Below, piece by piece: positions 40,029-54,042 of a stretch of DNA of 64,000 bases. The DNA lies in assembly GCF_000801105.2 (NCBI RefSeq), contig NC_079513.1, positions 24,334,273-24,398,272 of the forward strand. Reading direction: 5' to 3'. A program made the translations under genes and the position numbers. This DNA is from Raphanus sativus (Eukaryota > Streptophyta > Magnoliopsida > Brassicales > Brassicaceae). Position 1 is the first letter of the stretch, and each line of letters starts with the position of its first letter. The notes under the pieces are model-generated. The model did no database searches, was not told the origin of the DNA, and was given only the letters and a program-made list of their open reading frames with translations.

Positions 40029-43000
40029 TCAGCACACTGTCCTGCCATAGCATATTGATGCAATGTACAGATTCTTCGCCCATTTGTCCTGAAAAAAATC
40101 AACCAACAGTGCTCAGGTCCCCTAACAAAACAAAACAAAAGCCAAAAGAGTCCAAATCTTTGTTCAAACTTAAAGAAACCCACCTTGACATGAGTACTTG
40201 GAAAGGCGGTGGTGCGAAGAGTCTCTTGGGTTTCATCCACCATTTTACGCTTTGGTATGCTTAATATGAAAGCTGCTTGATCTGCAGTTGCTGCCATTGA
40301 TGTTATCCTATACCCATTCTCCCACCTCCTATGTATCCCATCGCTTGGGTACAAAAAGTCAAGCTCCACCACCTTTCACAACGCACAGTTTATCATATTA
40401 TTAGACTATCAGGGGCAAGACAACAAGACCAAAAATATGTCCGAAACGTACCTGATCAGAGAAGCCAGAGTTCCTAGACATTACCACACCCCAACGATTA
40501 CCGGCAGTCGTCATGGAAGTTACATGAAAATCTTCTTTCCATTTCTTATTTATCCACTTGAATGGAAATGAGTCGCTGACTTTGTATGACTGCTGAGAAT
40601 AAGTTGTTCCTACCAATTCACAACCAAGTAGAAATAAGCAATGAAGACTTCGTGTTATAAGTTTATTATTTATTCACAAACACTAACCTTTTGACATAAC
40701 AACTAACGAGCTCCCGTTATCTGAACCAGCTATGGAGCTTATATAGTAGTTCTTTTCCCACTGCTCCATAATCCAGTCCTGCAAAAAAAAACACAAAATG
40801 GTGTTACTAACTTGCCAAAAAAAAAACAGAATGATTCCTAGTTGCTTCGACTGATTATTTACCTTGTGCAGGAAGACCGGTGACAACTCATAAACTTGAG
40901 AATTGAATCCAGTTCCAGCATCCATTATGAGGGCCCAGAGATTAGCTGCTGATGCTACACAGCTTATCAAAAGGCCATCTTCATTACCCTTCTGTACATG
41001 CTGGCGCAGCCTCGTCTCTCCAACATTGTAGTGATATCTACAAAACAATTGTTAGTGAGGAAGTTTTAGAACCTTTCAAGTGGATATGGCAAAAACTATT
41101 TACCTCTGTTTCATGGGACGACGACCGTTATAGACTGAAATCCATTGAGTAGCAGGACTGCCTACTCTGATTTTCTTCTTCGGCTGTTCATCCTCTTCCA
41201 GATTAAGAAGCAATCTCCCTCGTTTTTGGCCAACCTATACATTGCCAACAGAAGCACTTTCAAGAAAATGTTTATACACAAGTTTAGGAGTTTAATCATA
41301 TGAACAAGAAAACAGCCAGGAACCTTTAGAGCTCCATCGATTCTAATTGGTCTAGATAGAGCGCACGGCTCGATTAGAGTGTCGAAAAGCGAAATAAGCT
41401 TCCCATAGTTGGGCTCCTCGTCAAACTTCATATTGGTGACTGCCTCGAGGAATAGCTTAAACGGTGGTGGAGAGAAACAGCACATCAGCTCAGGAGAAGT
41501 TGACATCTTTTTCTTGGAAACAAGAAAGCTCTTGTTATCACCCTGCAAACAATACCATACATCAATAATTGGACTACAACGAAGAAGATGAAATAGGATT
41601 ATAATATAACATGTAAGGTCATGATGAAAGGAAATGAAAATAGACCTGGAAGCCTTGCCATGGCAACCTTCCCTTCAAGAGAAAAATTAAGGTATAAGCC
41701 AACGACTCCAGATCATCTCTCCGGCTTCCAGTACGACCTAGATGTGCATTAACACTTGCATACCTTATTGTTCCCCTGCAATGCGAAACATTATAAACAT
41801 GTAAAAGAAGGATGATACATTTATAAATTGAAGGAATTAGCATATATACAAACTAATGACAATACCTGAACACATCAGGTCTTTGATCATATTCAACATG
41901 CTGGCCTGAGTGCGAATCTTTCCATTTTGATGCTGTAACAAAGGAAGATTATGTGAACATCAATGCAACCACCAAAGAAGAGAACCATTTTAAGTATAGA
42001 GAAGGAACTAGCAGTAGTACTGATGATTAAGGTTGTTCTTTAAAGTATATTACTTAAAAGAAAAACTCACCTAGACCAAGATCGATAAGGTAGAGTTTTT
42101 TCTCATCAGCTGTTCCGGGTTGACCGAGTAAGAAGTTCTCTGGCTTCACATCTCCATGGACAAACCTAGATTGAAACAAGGATGGAACATGACATCAAAA
42201 TCAGCTGAAGGAAAGCATATTGTGGTAATAGCAATTGAAAGAAACGACTGGAACTATCAGCCAAGAAGTTAGCAATGGAATAGTTTCACTAACCCTTTCA
42301 TATGAAACTTCTCAAGAATAGATATGGACTCAACGGCAATGCACGCTACCATGTTGGGAGACATCCTGCCACAATGTCACGAACATGGATGATTAGTTAA
42401 GACTTTTGCAAAGAGAAGAAAGTGTTGTGAAAGTAGAAGAGTGCTTACGATTGCCCTGAAGAGTTCCACACATCCCAGAGACTTGGACCAAGCATGTCCA
42501 TGACCTGAAATAATTATTAAAACTTTACTCAGTACATAACAACATGGTTAATCTCGAAGTATTTTTGATTTGTTAATAGTAAAATACATACAAGAATGTA
42601 AAAGTCTCCTTGTCGACCCTTATGATGAACCGCAGGAACTCCATAGCAACCGTTGAGCGTACTTCACAACCAAAGGAGAGAGAAAAAAACATGTGAGATG
42701 AAAAAAAATAAGTTGATAAGAGAACTTTAGCATGAAAATTAAGAAAGAATGCAGGCAAGTCTTACTTGTACACTTGCCACTCGTAAGGTGGGCCAAAATT
42801 GCATCCTTTGCTATTACGGTGCTCAAATTTCAGAGCCACCTGAGAAAGAAAAACAATGTTTTTTTCTGTAAGATTTGACTTGTTTCATCTATAAACCTTG
42901 TAACTTTGTAAGTCTTCAGTATGCTTCTTTACAACATACCTCAATTGCATCTGCCCCAATCCTATCGCTGCCACCACTCACCCTTCTCCCAACAAAAACT

Positions 43001-43507
43001 TGACCAAAGCCTCCCTTACCGAGCTTCCTTTCAGTCTTATAAACAGGAGAGTTTCCAACTTGTACCTATTACACACACACAAACAAGAAATCAAAAATCA
43101 ACATCTCTCTCATACAAAAAAAAACTCGGTGAATGAAATGTCATAAGATTAGCATAAGATTTTACCCTTTCAGGGACAGGAGCTGAGCTCAAATCTTCTT
43201 CCACACCAACTATTTTCTCACCGCTACCACCTTCCATAGCGTTATCCTTATCAGCTACCCCTTCGACTTGATTAAAAGCAGGTTCACCAACCACAGGTTC
43301 CGCCTCTAAATCTATTAACCTGATGCCTCGGCCTCTACCAGCCCCACCAGTGGGTCTCGGAGGTGCAGCAGCGTTTCCCCTTCCTCTACCACCACCTCTT
43401 CTCCTTGTTGCAGGCTGACGAGGAAGCTGGATGTTTTCCGCCGGTTCAATCGCCTGAGGGTTGCTAGGTTGTCTCAATCTACGTGCTCCACTTCTTAACT
43501 CTGGCAT
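40029..43507 (-). CDS. MLK1: MUT9-like/casein-kinase-1-like protein kinase (MLK1/PPK1-like)
   Basis: Sixteen coding exons on the minus strand, start 43507 and stop at 40029, with all phases consistent and 684 residues. N-terminal low-complexity region ([34 protein letters not shown]), then a CK1-like kinase domain: glycine loop [19 protein letters not shown] with the ATP Lys, [11 protein letters not shown] catalytic loop, LYLIDLGL (DLG for DFG, as in CK1), and [21 protein letters not shown]. The C-terminal half, about 340 residues ([22 protein letters not shown] ... [17 protein letters not shown]), is the extra domain typical of MLK/PPK kinases. In Arabidopsis these nuclear kinases phosphorylate histone H3T3 and photoreceptor/clock partners such as CRY2 and PIF3. 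Exons: 43507-43166, 43065-42940, 42839-42766, 42661-42592, 42504-42449, 42365-42294, 42165-42071, 41932-41866, 41775-41646, 41542-41324, 41234-41104, 41037-40863, 40778-40688, 40609-40452, 40372-40184, 40088-40029. Confidence 0.95.
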
Positions 43508-44667
43508 TCTTACTCCATACACAGAGTAAGAAAATCTTCTCTTTTTCTTTCAGTGACCTACCTGCAGCACCCAAAGAGAGGCATCAAAGGTAAGTACTGG
43601 TGACTCTCATCTTCACAGAAGCATACAAACCAGCTTAAAGTGTGATATATATATAGTCAAAAGAATCGAACTTTGGATACAAACATATGTTCAGTCATCA
43701 GCTAAAAACAAGATCTTTCGTACAAAAAAACATTTGAAAGATAGAAACTTTGGAACACAACAACCACCAACGAATCTAAAACGAGATGTTAAAAAACATT
43801 CTATACAGTGGATGAAGAGGATTAGAGATGAAACCTACACAATGGAACGATGATCGGGGACTATGACGATGGTGATGGTGATGGAAAAAAAAGTCTACAA
43901 CTTTCAGATCTCTTTGGAAGTTTCAGAATGAGAAACTGATGAGAGCTCCTCCTCCAACTACGGCGATTTAAATGTTAGAACTTCGAAAGTGGGGAGCAGA
44001 CGGAGATAGAGAGAAAGTTAACATACTTTAGATAGATTTAGGGTTACAAATAGTGAAGATGAAGATGAGAGAGGTGCAGATTTGGGCAAGGATTCTTTTT
44101 TGGCTATATGTTTTTTTTTTCTAAAGAAGGATTGATAAACTTTAGAAAAAACTTTTGGCTTGACCAAAAATAAAAAGAAAAAAACTTTGGCATATATTTG
44201 GTGTAAGATTTTTATTTTATTTCCCTTGTTTCTTTGAAAATACTATATTATAACAATTAAAAATTTAAAAATTTAGACTTGTATGAGTCTAGAGTATGTT
44301 AATTAACCAAATATTATTTCTCTAATAAAGAGAAGTTTAGGCCATTTCGCTTTCATAAGCAATTAATTGGAAAGGCATATCAACCCAATTTAGAATCATT
44401 CCGTATGTGTAGGCTTTTGTGGTGCCAGAGACATTTCTTCTGTTTCTTAGCTAGTATTCGTTGTGAGTGGATCAACATGCAAGTCATTGTTGTTGCTAGT
44501 AATGGTGCATTCCTCAAATGATTACGGTTTAAGAAAACAGATTACTAGAAAAATCTGTCTTTGGTTATTTAAAAGGTACTGAAAAGAAATGAGTACAAAC
44601 TCAGGAAATAACCACTTGCGCGAGAGCATATACATAGACAACATGTATCTCTCTCTCTATCTCTTGT
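43508..44667. other. MLK1 5' region and NOT3 3' flank, no further gene
   Basis: Probable MLK1 leader with an upstream intron (a CAG-like junction at about 43560) and AT-rich spacer. No supported gene. Confidence 0.4.
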
Positions 44668-47600
44668 CTATACGGCGAGTTCATCTTCAAGATAACTGTA
44701 TTCAAACGTGAACTCGTTTTTGATCCTTTGGCACCTACATAAGACGTTTACCATTATCATCTCCAACGACAGAAGACAAGAGGACGAGAAAAATCTATAA
44801 TAAAAAAACGAGAATCAAATCATTACCATCCTCCCTCTTGATTCTCGTCTTTTGGGGTTTGGAAATCAAAGTAAACATAGGCTCCTTGTTCATACTCATC
44901 AGTTGCAATCTTTGGCTCCTTATGTCTCTGAAACCATGTGTTGAACTTTCTGTGGTATCTCCATGACTGTTTCTTCAGCTCTTTTGCAGCTAGATACTGC
45001 TGATACGAGTTCTATACACACCCCATGAAAACAAGACCAACACTTTAACCCAGGGAAGAAAAGATTTGATAAATAAGAGAAGGAGGGTTGAGTTTTTTGG
45101 TACCTGCTGATAGTAAAATGCAAAGAACAAAGGCTCGGTTCCAAAAGCATCGCTTCCTAAACGTTCCCAGAACAAAGGGTTGCTTACGATTGGCGCTTGT
45201 GTTTGGGGAAACGATTGAGGTGTGACTGCTGGGTTCCTCTGTTCAAACACATATAGAGGGAATATACAATTTTTTAAAGGGAATCTTATTAAGTGAAGAG
45301 GTCAAAAGCGAATTCAGAAGGATTGTGTACCGGAGTATAGGGTCTAGGACGTTCTGAATCTTTTGGTTGAGGAAGTCTATAGAAAGCAGCTTCGAGCATC
45401 TGGAGATTGTGCATCTGATCGTTCATTGGTGGCCCTAAAGCTGAGGGGTCACCAATAGCTCCTAGTTCAGAGTTACTTCTACGTCCAATAACCCCGTGGC
45501 TACTTGAAGGTTGGCCAGGTTGTATGGGTTGTCCAGGAGAAAAATCAGGGCCGTCCCTAATTGCCTGTACTTGATCCAACATGTAGCTGGGCATTCCCGA
45601 CTGTGGATACGACAAAAAGACACAAAGTAGGTAGGATAAAGAGGCCAGCCTTAGATAGTTGCTTGGTTAAATAGAATACAGCTATTGCTATTAGGTGTCT
45701 CTATAATAGGCTACATTCACTAGTGAATTTCATGTGTGAAGTTTAAGCGAAGGAATGAAAAATCAAAACACTCACCAACACCAACAAAGACATAATAGTT
45801 ATTATTCATTTTTAGAACTTCTCGGTAACATCTGCCTGATGGAAAGCATATATCAAAGAGATACTAACGATTAATAAATGTTAGCACAGATCATGCTTAC
45901 CGGATTATCAAATAGACCTTTAGACTCATCCTCATTAGGAATAGTTTTTGAAGCTGCTATGGTAGTTGAATCCTCAGGTAAGTTTTGTTGCAGCTGATCG
46001 TCAATTCTGGCATGATCAACATCTGCACAAACATCAAGAACATGTCTCTTAATATTTCTCTGCATTTTCAAAACTTGAAACCAAAAACTGAGTTCTAACA
46101 ACTCTATAATTGAAGTAACTGCCACGAGGTGTTGAACTTGAACTCCTTCATATTGGGGTTCAACTTCAACAGAGAAAGATTATAATCGAATAATATGAAT
46201 CTTACATTTTACACAGAAATAGTGTCTATTGACAATCATACCATAAACAATTGAGATATCCTAAACAGTGATATTTACCTGCAACAGAAGGCTGCTGACC
46301 AAATTGTTGAGTCATGGCATTTGACGAGTGCTGTAAGGAGCCAGAACTCATAAGATTAAATCCTGGCGCCTGAATTCCCGAGCCACCATGAGGAGACATG
46401 GCAGAGCTCTAAAGAAAAGATTAGAAACGATAATCTCTTATTATGATGGAATATTTTGGGCATCACAAATCATGTGATTTTTCCACAAAATTTAAACTAA
46501 TCGAGCTCCAGACCTAGCAATTACACAAGCTACAAAAAGGCTACCTGCTGTAAGAGCGGATTTTGCTGTTGTGAAGAAAACTGCTTCTCGTTTCCTCCGG
46601 ATAGAGAAGCCATGCTTAAGAGGTTACCATGGCCTTGTTGTACTTGTTGTAACCGCTGTAGAAATTTCTCCCTGTGATCTGGTGCTATTTCAGTTCTTCC
46701 ACGGACCTATAAGTGAAAAGCAGGTACTTCAGAGACAAAAACAAGACCGTAGAACCTAACCACAAACCATAATATTGTTTAGACTACCAACTTTTATAGT
46801 GCAAAGGTCCTACAGATCCTTGGTATTATACTCGAATTCAAAACCACGCACCGTTTCATTCTGACTCTGAAAGGGACTCCCAGGCCTCCACTGCGAACCA
46901 GATACAGTAGACGGTGAATATGCTCTACCGATACTGGCGGCAACATCACCAGGGTTACTATCAGAGACAGCTCCATCATTACCCTTCGCAGGGGGTGGCA
47001 ATACCATTTTGCTGAGCGGAGAGGTTAGAGGTTGGACATTGCTCTCAACTCCCATTATATTTCTCTTTGCAACTTCAGCTGCTGAAGTAGCAGTCATGCG
47101 AGCTCCATTAGCAGGACTTGGAGACAGAGGCTGACTTGGTTGGGGCTGGTTGGGGATATTAACTCTACCTATTCCCCTCGTTGGAGCATCAGCAACAGAT
47201 GAGGGTGGTTTACGGGAAGGCACGGTTGTTGCATCTTCTTCCTTGGCAGCCACTGGAGACAAACTTCCCATGCTTTCTGTGGAAGTATGAACAGGAATGG
47301 AAGTTGATAAGGCAACTGGTGCATTTGGAACACTATTGACGGGCACATTCAAACTTGGACGTCCCCCAACGGGTGTTGATGGTGCTGAGTGAAGGGCCCC
47401 ATTCTTTTGGGGAGGGGTTTTTGGAGGTGTCTCAGAATTATCCGGTAAAGCTGTATCATCTGTCTTCTCTTGAGAAGAACTCTGATGGTGTGTTGGTAAA
47501 CTTATGCTCTGAAACAATGCCAAAATAAAGTAACATAAACAAAAAGTTCTTCAAACAAAAGGATATAGGAATACTTACCCGAACTTGAGATGCTGACGCT

Positions 47601-49958
47601 GCCAAAGAACTCTTCATGCTCAGAGGAGTACCCTGACAAATTTAAGTCGTGTTACTGTTAATATACGTTAAATCTCATGAATTTATCCCTTTCAAAAAGA
47701 TTCCTGAATTTTGTTACGGACACAGCAGTTCATGTTTCCACAGATAGAGAATATTAAGCAAATAGAAAAACTGAAAGAAAAATTCACCTTGACGAGGGGG
47801 CCAGCAGTAACTAGATCTTCAAGACCCTCCACCTCATCTAGTGGCAACGTGCTATAGAGCTCATCAACATCACAAAAATCGTCAAAATCATCCTACATAG
47901 GAAAAGTTAAACATAATCCAGAAGAAGATCAGCCTACTTAGAAGTTGAAAACCCAGAGTAAATCATATGAAAACACATTAAGCAAAATATTCCAGATTCT
48001 GGATGACGCAGACCTGATTTCGTTCAACATAATCATCCAGAAAATCTTTGACGTCATTTACTTGTTCTGGACTTAATTCATCATTGTCCAGAAGCCTCAA
48101 TATCAATTCCAACTTTATTATATGATCCTTGTGCCTTGTAATAGATGTCTCAAGATGTGTCTGAAAAAGTAACAAAATAATTTGACAAAATTTACCACAA
48201 CGAAGGAATTAAAACACTAGATACTGATGCATATTTTTTCAAGAGCTTACCAATCTGGGCGGCCTTGACTTCCCTTTTTTGACAGATAGTCCTTCCAACT
48301 CAGCTTCAAAGCTATCAATCTGCGACTCGAGTTCACTCACCTTCAAAAGCAAGAAAATGAGATCAGCTACAGATATTATTTACGATTGATAATCCGTAAG
48401 GACCTCACCACCTAGTTTCCATAGCACATCAACCATAATTAATTAGCCTACGGGTCTGACAAACACCATTTAAAATAAAATCGCTTGTTTCTGTTAAAGG
48501 AAGAGGTTTGAAAATATCAATTAAGCATTGAGGCGTGAAAGCAACTTACCACATTGTTCAACCAATCTCTTGTTTCTGACTTTGCTTTCTCTTTTGGGTC
48601 CTATTAGACACGATGGAGACACAATCAGTAGCCTGACTATCAAAAAGAGATGTAAGTAATATGTAAATCCACCCAAAGTAGTTCCAAGAGATTTCATAGT
48701 AACTAATCACGTTGTTAGAAGAAAAAAAATTGTTCATATCTTCAAAACACTTAAATATCACATTCATTTCAGATGAAGGATAAATAAATCAAAGAAAACA
48801 AAACGTTGTTGGAGAAAATCTTACAGTTTTAGGTTGCTGACCCAGTCCTTCCTTGGAGAATGCTTTTGTCTTGGTCTCTTTCTCACATATTTTAAACCTC
48901 TCCATTTCTCGCTCAATGAGCTTCCGAGCGTCAACCAGAGATTGCTCATATGATGCACTGACCTATATCATATGACAGACAATCTTCTAAGCTGAGTCTA
49001 GAAACAAACGGGTTATAAGATTCCTTCAATATAGAACAACATGTCCGGTACATAAAAGTGATGATAGAGTAAAAGATACTCCTTCAGCTATATGAAACAA
49101 TTTAGAGGCCAACTAAGAGTAAAGCACCTTGCCCAAACGCATAAAATCAGACTTTTTCTTTTAATATGCTAGGAAAGCTTTAGTTAAGCGATGTTAAAAT
49201 GATAATCTGATAGAAATGATTACCATGTAACTTTAGAGCAGAGGTAAAAATTATGGTTTGGAGGGCACATCATTTAGTCATCATACTATTAAAAAAGAAG
49301 GCACTTAGAAGATGAAGAAGAAGAGCACCGACTTTTTTATCTTTGATCTCACTAGACTGAATCCAAGTCTTGATCTGGTCCCTATACCGCTGCAACTTCT
49401 TGATCTCCTTCTTCAAGTCAGCCTCAAACTTTTCCTTTTGGTTAACATTATCCGTATCATATACCTGAAACACACACCAAAAAAGCCCGGGTTGGTTTGT
49501 CCCTCTCATCTGTCCAAAGTTCAAAAAACTTTTTTATTCTGCGTCGAAAACAAACACTCTACTGCTCACATTCCACTGCATAAAACAAACAAACATGGAG
49601 CTCCCATATTGAGTTCCACTTGGCCAAAAAAACTTCACTCACAAAAAAATTAATGTTGCTTAAAAAAGGCCAATGGATAAAAGAATAAATCAAATTAAAA
49701 TCATTCATTTGCTTTTAAAGGACACAGATCATCTCACACACTCAACTCCTAACACTTGAATTCGAAGCTATATACTATAGATAGATCTTCCTGCATTGTC
49801 CATATCACTCGAAGAAACAAATAAAGCGATAGGGGATGATCGAGTGGCCCAAGGAAGGCTCTAACCTTGTTCCAGATGCTGTCGAAAACATCAACGCCTT
49901 CCTGAACCTTCTTCAGCACCCGATCTATCTCGCCTTGCAGTTTCCGACTCGCTCCCAT
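44668..49958 (-). CDS. NOT3: CCR4-NOT complex subunit NOT3
   Basis: About 16 coding exons on the minus strand, from ATG 49958 to TAG at 44668, about 850 residues. N-terminal Not3 coiled-coil: [20 protein letters not shown], then [79 protein letters not shown]. Middle: Pro/Ser/Gln-rich disordered linker (46.3-47.6 kb). C-terminus: NOT box, with [80 protein letters not shown] and the end [12 protein letters not shown]. It acts in cytoplasmic deadenylation and transcription control. Approximate exons: 49958-49866, 49465-49333, 48963-48826, 48601-48550, 48341-48251, 48160-48014, 47893-47789, 47634-47580, 47512-46850, 46708-46545, 46410-46280, 46022-45901, 45602-45331, 45238-45103, 45012-44827, 44734-44668. 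The first and last three are firm; some middle borders may be off by a few bases. Confidence 0.93.
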
Positions 49959-50986
49959 TACAGCTCAGCCAGAGATTTCCTCTGATTTGGATTTGGTGAA
50001 AAGAGTTAGGGTTTTCAGTTTCAGAGAAAGGGGAGGAGGAAGACGATGATGATTGTAGTGTAACTATCGATGAATTGATTGGATGGATCGTTTTAGGATA
50101 TGATGATGATGTACAGTACTCGGAACGAGTTGAAAGAATGCGAGTTTGGATATTGACGGCCCAATATATAAGAATTATTAGCGGGCTTTTATTCTCCTAC
50201 TTGCCCCCTCTTATTTTTGTTTCTTTCCGAATGACACCCCCAAGTTTTGTTCCTTTCAAATATTCTCTAGAGAACTCTACTTCTTTTCTTTTTTTTGGGT
50301 AAAATGTTCAATAGAGAGAGCTCGACTTCTTCTTTTTGGTAAAATGTTAAATAGTCGTATTGATTGACTAAATTATTCATGATTTAGAAAAAAACAGTAG
50401 AGATTAGTTCTTTAGTTATTTAAAATGTGCTCAAGTACACATAGATTTTGTTTCATATGAAACAATAAGAAATGAACAGCACAAAAGTTTTAACATCAAC
50501 TCATTTATAATAATTTAGCAGAAACCTATATTTAATGAAAAAGTTTGATATTTAATTTTCATATGAATTTCACAGAATTGTAATGCTTAATTAAGTAAGT
50601 GGGCGGACAAATTTATTGTGGGTAAAATTAAGTGTCTACAAAAAGTTTAGGGACGAAACATGACATTGTCCTGTCTTTTTTTTCATTGTCCTGATGAAAC
50701 GATCTCGCTTTTTACGCATAAGTTCGGATAAAACCGGGTTAACTAGATCTGAACCGAACCGGGCCTTTTATACTCGTACGCACTTATTTTTAATGTGGCC
50801 ACAGTTCACGGTTGGACCGGCTCGGTTTGTTTAATCTAACGTGTTCACAGATTAGTGGGCTTTGATACAGAGCTAAAGTAGTCTCATCTGCAGGCGATCG
50901 GTGGACTATTTTGTGTCCAACAACAGATGAAGAAGCAAAACAGAGCATAAACCCGAAAACAGCTTTTTTCTTTCTACTAATGAAAA
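49959..50986. other. NOT3 promoter and upstream spacer
   Basis: Between the divergent NOT3 and At5g18250-like genes. It holds GGCCCAATATATAAG at about 50159 and a GAACCGAACCGGGCC string at about 50751. No gene seen. Confidence 0.4.
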
Positions 50987-52251
50987 ATGGCGGATTCAGG
51001 CCATGAGATCGATATCAGCTGCCATCATTGCGCAGGCCCACTTACGAAAAGTTTGGTATTTTTTTCCGCAACCAGCATCAATCTGTATACACAGATCTCT
51101 CTATTGCAGAAGTTAAATAAATGAGTTTGATTTGATTTTCAGGAAACGAGTGAACTGACTGTGACTCCTTTCATCAGGGACAGCTTTTCTATGGTAAGTT
51201 TTGATTTATGTTTGGCCAAGTTCGACTCTTTTTGTCTAACTAACTATAGCTTTTGCTGCAACTATAAAAAAAAGTTTGTCTACTGTCTACTGACATTGAG
51301 AACGCAAACTTTCCTTTTTGTCTCTGTTAATTAAGTTCTGAAGCTTTGTTTTTTTTATATGATTCTTTAGATTGGATCAGCTGTTGGGGGTACTGCAAGT
51401 GCATTCATTGGATTTAACCATGGTATGTAAGAGCTACTCTCTTCAAGTTTGTTCTTTAGAAAGCTTCTAATGAGATGGACTATAGTCAATAGTCATTTAA
51501 GATTTTAATAGTTTGCTCCAAGGAGAGGGTCTGAGTGTATTATGATGCCGATTGTGTTGGTTTCTGTCCCAGTTCTGTTTCAATCAGCATTCTGTTATTA
51601 GTATTTTGTTATCTAGTATGTGTTAGTTAAAGACTTTAGTGATATTCACTTAGACTTAGAGGGTGCTCAGAAGAGTCTGTTTGCCTTTGTTTGAAATGCT
51701 TTTTCTTTTTTTTTAATTTGACGCAGTTATGCCAATTGTACGCAAGTGGATAAAAGGACCCATGCTTTGTTCCTTTTCTCTGGTTCCATGCAATCATCTA
51801 CGGGAATGACCACTAAATTGTGATAATCCTAATCTATACTAATGAAAAATATATCCATATATTGATATTTCATTTCCTTATCAATGCAGGCACCACCTGT
51901 TATAGTTCTTTCATCAGCCTGTGCTGGACTAGCAGGTTTGAAATCTTCTTCTCCTACTCTTTCACTGTCGTGGAACATAAAGTTCCTTCTTGATAGTTTT
52001 TGAACATATATAATAAATCAGGGAAGAAAAAGCTTTTGATGTTATCTCTGGTATTATGTCAATAATAAAGCTCCTAAATCTTGAATGGTGCATATTTTTT
52101 TGGGAGGGAAATGTTTGCAGGTGGCACTCTACCGGCGTTGGCACAGCTCGCTTCATCTTCATACCGAGCAACAATCCATTCGTCTCAGCCACCACCGCAG
52201 GCAGAGGAGAATAACAAATTGCACAAGTCTTCTTCAGCATCTCCTCTGTAA
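50987..52251 (+). CDS. Small Gly/Ala-rich membrane protein (At5g18250-like)
   Basis: Six exons: 50987-51055, 51143-51193, 51371-51422, 51727-51782, 51890-51935, 52121-52251, giving 134 residues. N-terminus MADSGHEIDISCHHCAGPLT has a CHHC pair, perhaps a partial metal site. Then FIRDSFSMIGSAVGGTASAF and APPVIVLSSACAGLAGGTLPA, two short Gly/Ala-rich hydrophobic stretches that may enter a membrane, and a Ser-rich tail. I do not know a function. Exon 4 is the weak point: its end (GPMLCSFSL) needs the donor CTG|GTTCCA, a poor site, and the expected hydrophobic continuation is changed, so either splicing differs or this exon is degraded. Confidence 0.75.
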
Positions 52252-52369
52252 AAAAACATTCAGCACAGCTTTCTCTTTTGTTCCATTATCTTTTTCTCCA
52301 TAATAATGTATGTCAATCTTTTCTCTTAAGAGTGAGATTCTTGGTGTAAATTCCTCTATAGTATTTTTA

Positions 52370-53979
52370 CTAGGTGTTTTCCTGCACCATGTGCAGTGAT
52401 AAAATTTTTAAAATTTAAATTATATTTAAAAATGAAATTTACCAATATTATATATTTTATTATTTTACCAATAATTATTATAAATATTATTTAATTAGGC
52501 ATAAAATAAAGATAAAAATTTTTTTTTTATTTTAAAAAATATTTAAGAATATATATTATATATTTAAAATTAGAATCTTAGATAAGTTTTTTTATCTATT
52601 TCTTTTAGTTAAATGTATTAATTCAACTTGTACAAAATTATTAAAAATCATATAAAATTGTATATATCTAAAAGAAACTAATGATATTACGATTAAAAAT
52701 TTATAATTGTTTTTTAAATGCAGAATTTTTAAAATTTTAGATAAAATCCGATATAACATAATATAAACATATATGTAATACTTCCACATTATTAAATTAT
52801 AGTGTATAAGTTTGGCTATGATATTGTCTTTAGAATACTCTAAATATTTCAAGATTATGATAACTTATCAGTTAAGTCATTAAAATTATTTACTAATGTT
52901 AATAATTAAACATAATTATTTATCTTAATTTTTAACATTTATAATTTAAAAAATATTTTAAGATAACACCACAATATATAAGAATTATCTTATTTAAAAA
53001 AAATATTGTTAATATAAATTTGTTTTTGACTATATTATAAATTCACAAATAATGGTATATATTAACTTTTTATAAAAGAAACAATTATTTAAAGATAACA
53101 ACACAATATATAAAAAATATCTTATTTTTTTAGAAAATAATCTGATTATATATTAAAATTCCTTAAGGATATATGTATATGAATTGTCTTTTTATTTATA
53201 AAATACTTTTATTATATCAGTTTTAATGAGTTATCTGATTTCATAAACCTTAAATTTGTTTTTATGTTTGGGTTTTATTATATTAAATCATAATTACTAA
53301 ATATTTTAATCAAATAAATTAATTTTCGTTTTTTAGTTTTAGCTTAATTATATATTTTGTTCATTAATTAAATAATATTTCGAAATTAAAAAAATGTCAT
53401 ATTTGAATATATTTTTAGAGATAATTTATGAGTTATTACCATATTCTGAAAAGTTTACTAAAAATATAAATCAACATTAAATGTAATATATGAGTTATTG
53501 ACATATTCTAAAATGTTTTCCAAAATATATATATGAGCATTAAATGAAATTATCCATGTCATATTTTTTCGGAAGCCATATCATCAATTCCAGTAGCCAT
53601 GTCATATTTGTTTTGTGAAATTGATTAATTTTCGATTTTTAGTTTTAGCTTAATTATATATTTTGTTCATTAATTAAATAATATTTCGAAATTAAAAAAT
53701 GTCATATTTGAATATATTTTTAGTGATAATTTATGAGTTATTACCATATTCTGAAAAGTTTACTAAAAATATAAATCAACATTAAATGTAATATATGAGT
53801 TATTGACATATTCTAAAAAGTTTTCCAAAATATATATATGAGCATTAAATGAAATTATCCATGTCATATTTTTTCGGAAGCCATGTCATCAATTCCAGTA
53901 GCCATGTCATATTTGTTTTGTGAAATTGATTATAGAGAGGACATGTGGCAAAATCACTTCGCAAATATAGTCTAGGAGA
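52370..53979 (-). mobile_element. Non-autonomous Helitron
   Basis: On the minus strand the element begins TCTCCTAGACTATATTTGCG, preceded by A, and ends with a hairpin (CCTGCACATGGTGCAGG-like, 52381-52398) then CACCTAG followed by T. TC...CTRR, a subterminal hairpin and insertion between A and T are the Helitron marks. 1610 bp, very AT-rich, no Rep/helicase ORF. It contains a 306-bp internal direct duplication. It starts only 118 bp after the stop codon of the At5g18250-like gene, so it may lie in or just past its 3' UTR. Confidence 0.82.
53321..53932. repeat. 306-bp tandem duplication inside the Helitron
   Basis: AATTTTCGTTTTTTAG at 53321 and its variant at 53627 start two copies that agree almost base for base to the end (TTGTGAAATTGATTA). 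Only a few substitutions and 1-bp indels were seen. Confidence 0.9.
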
Positions 53980-54042
53980 TACAACTCTCTAGTGCTAAAA
54001 AAAAAAAAAGCTTAATCTTAGTTTACAAAAAAAAAAAGCTTA

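Noticed and set aside
53321..53932. Two-copy 306-bp repeat considered as LTRs of a small retroelement
   Set aside because: The copies abut without interior, lack TG...CA ends and target duplication, and lie inside clear Helitron termini.
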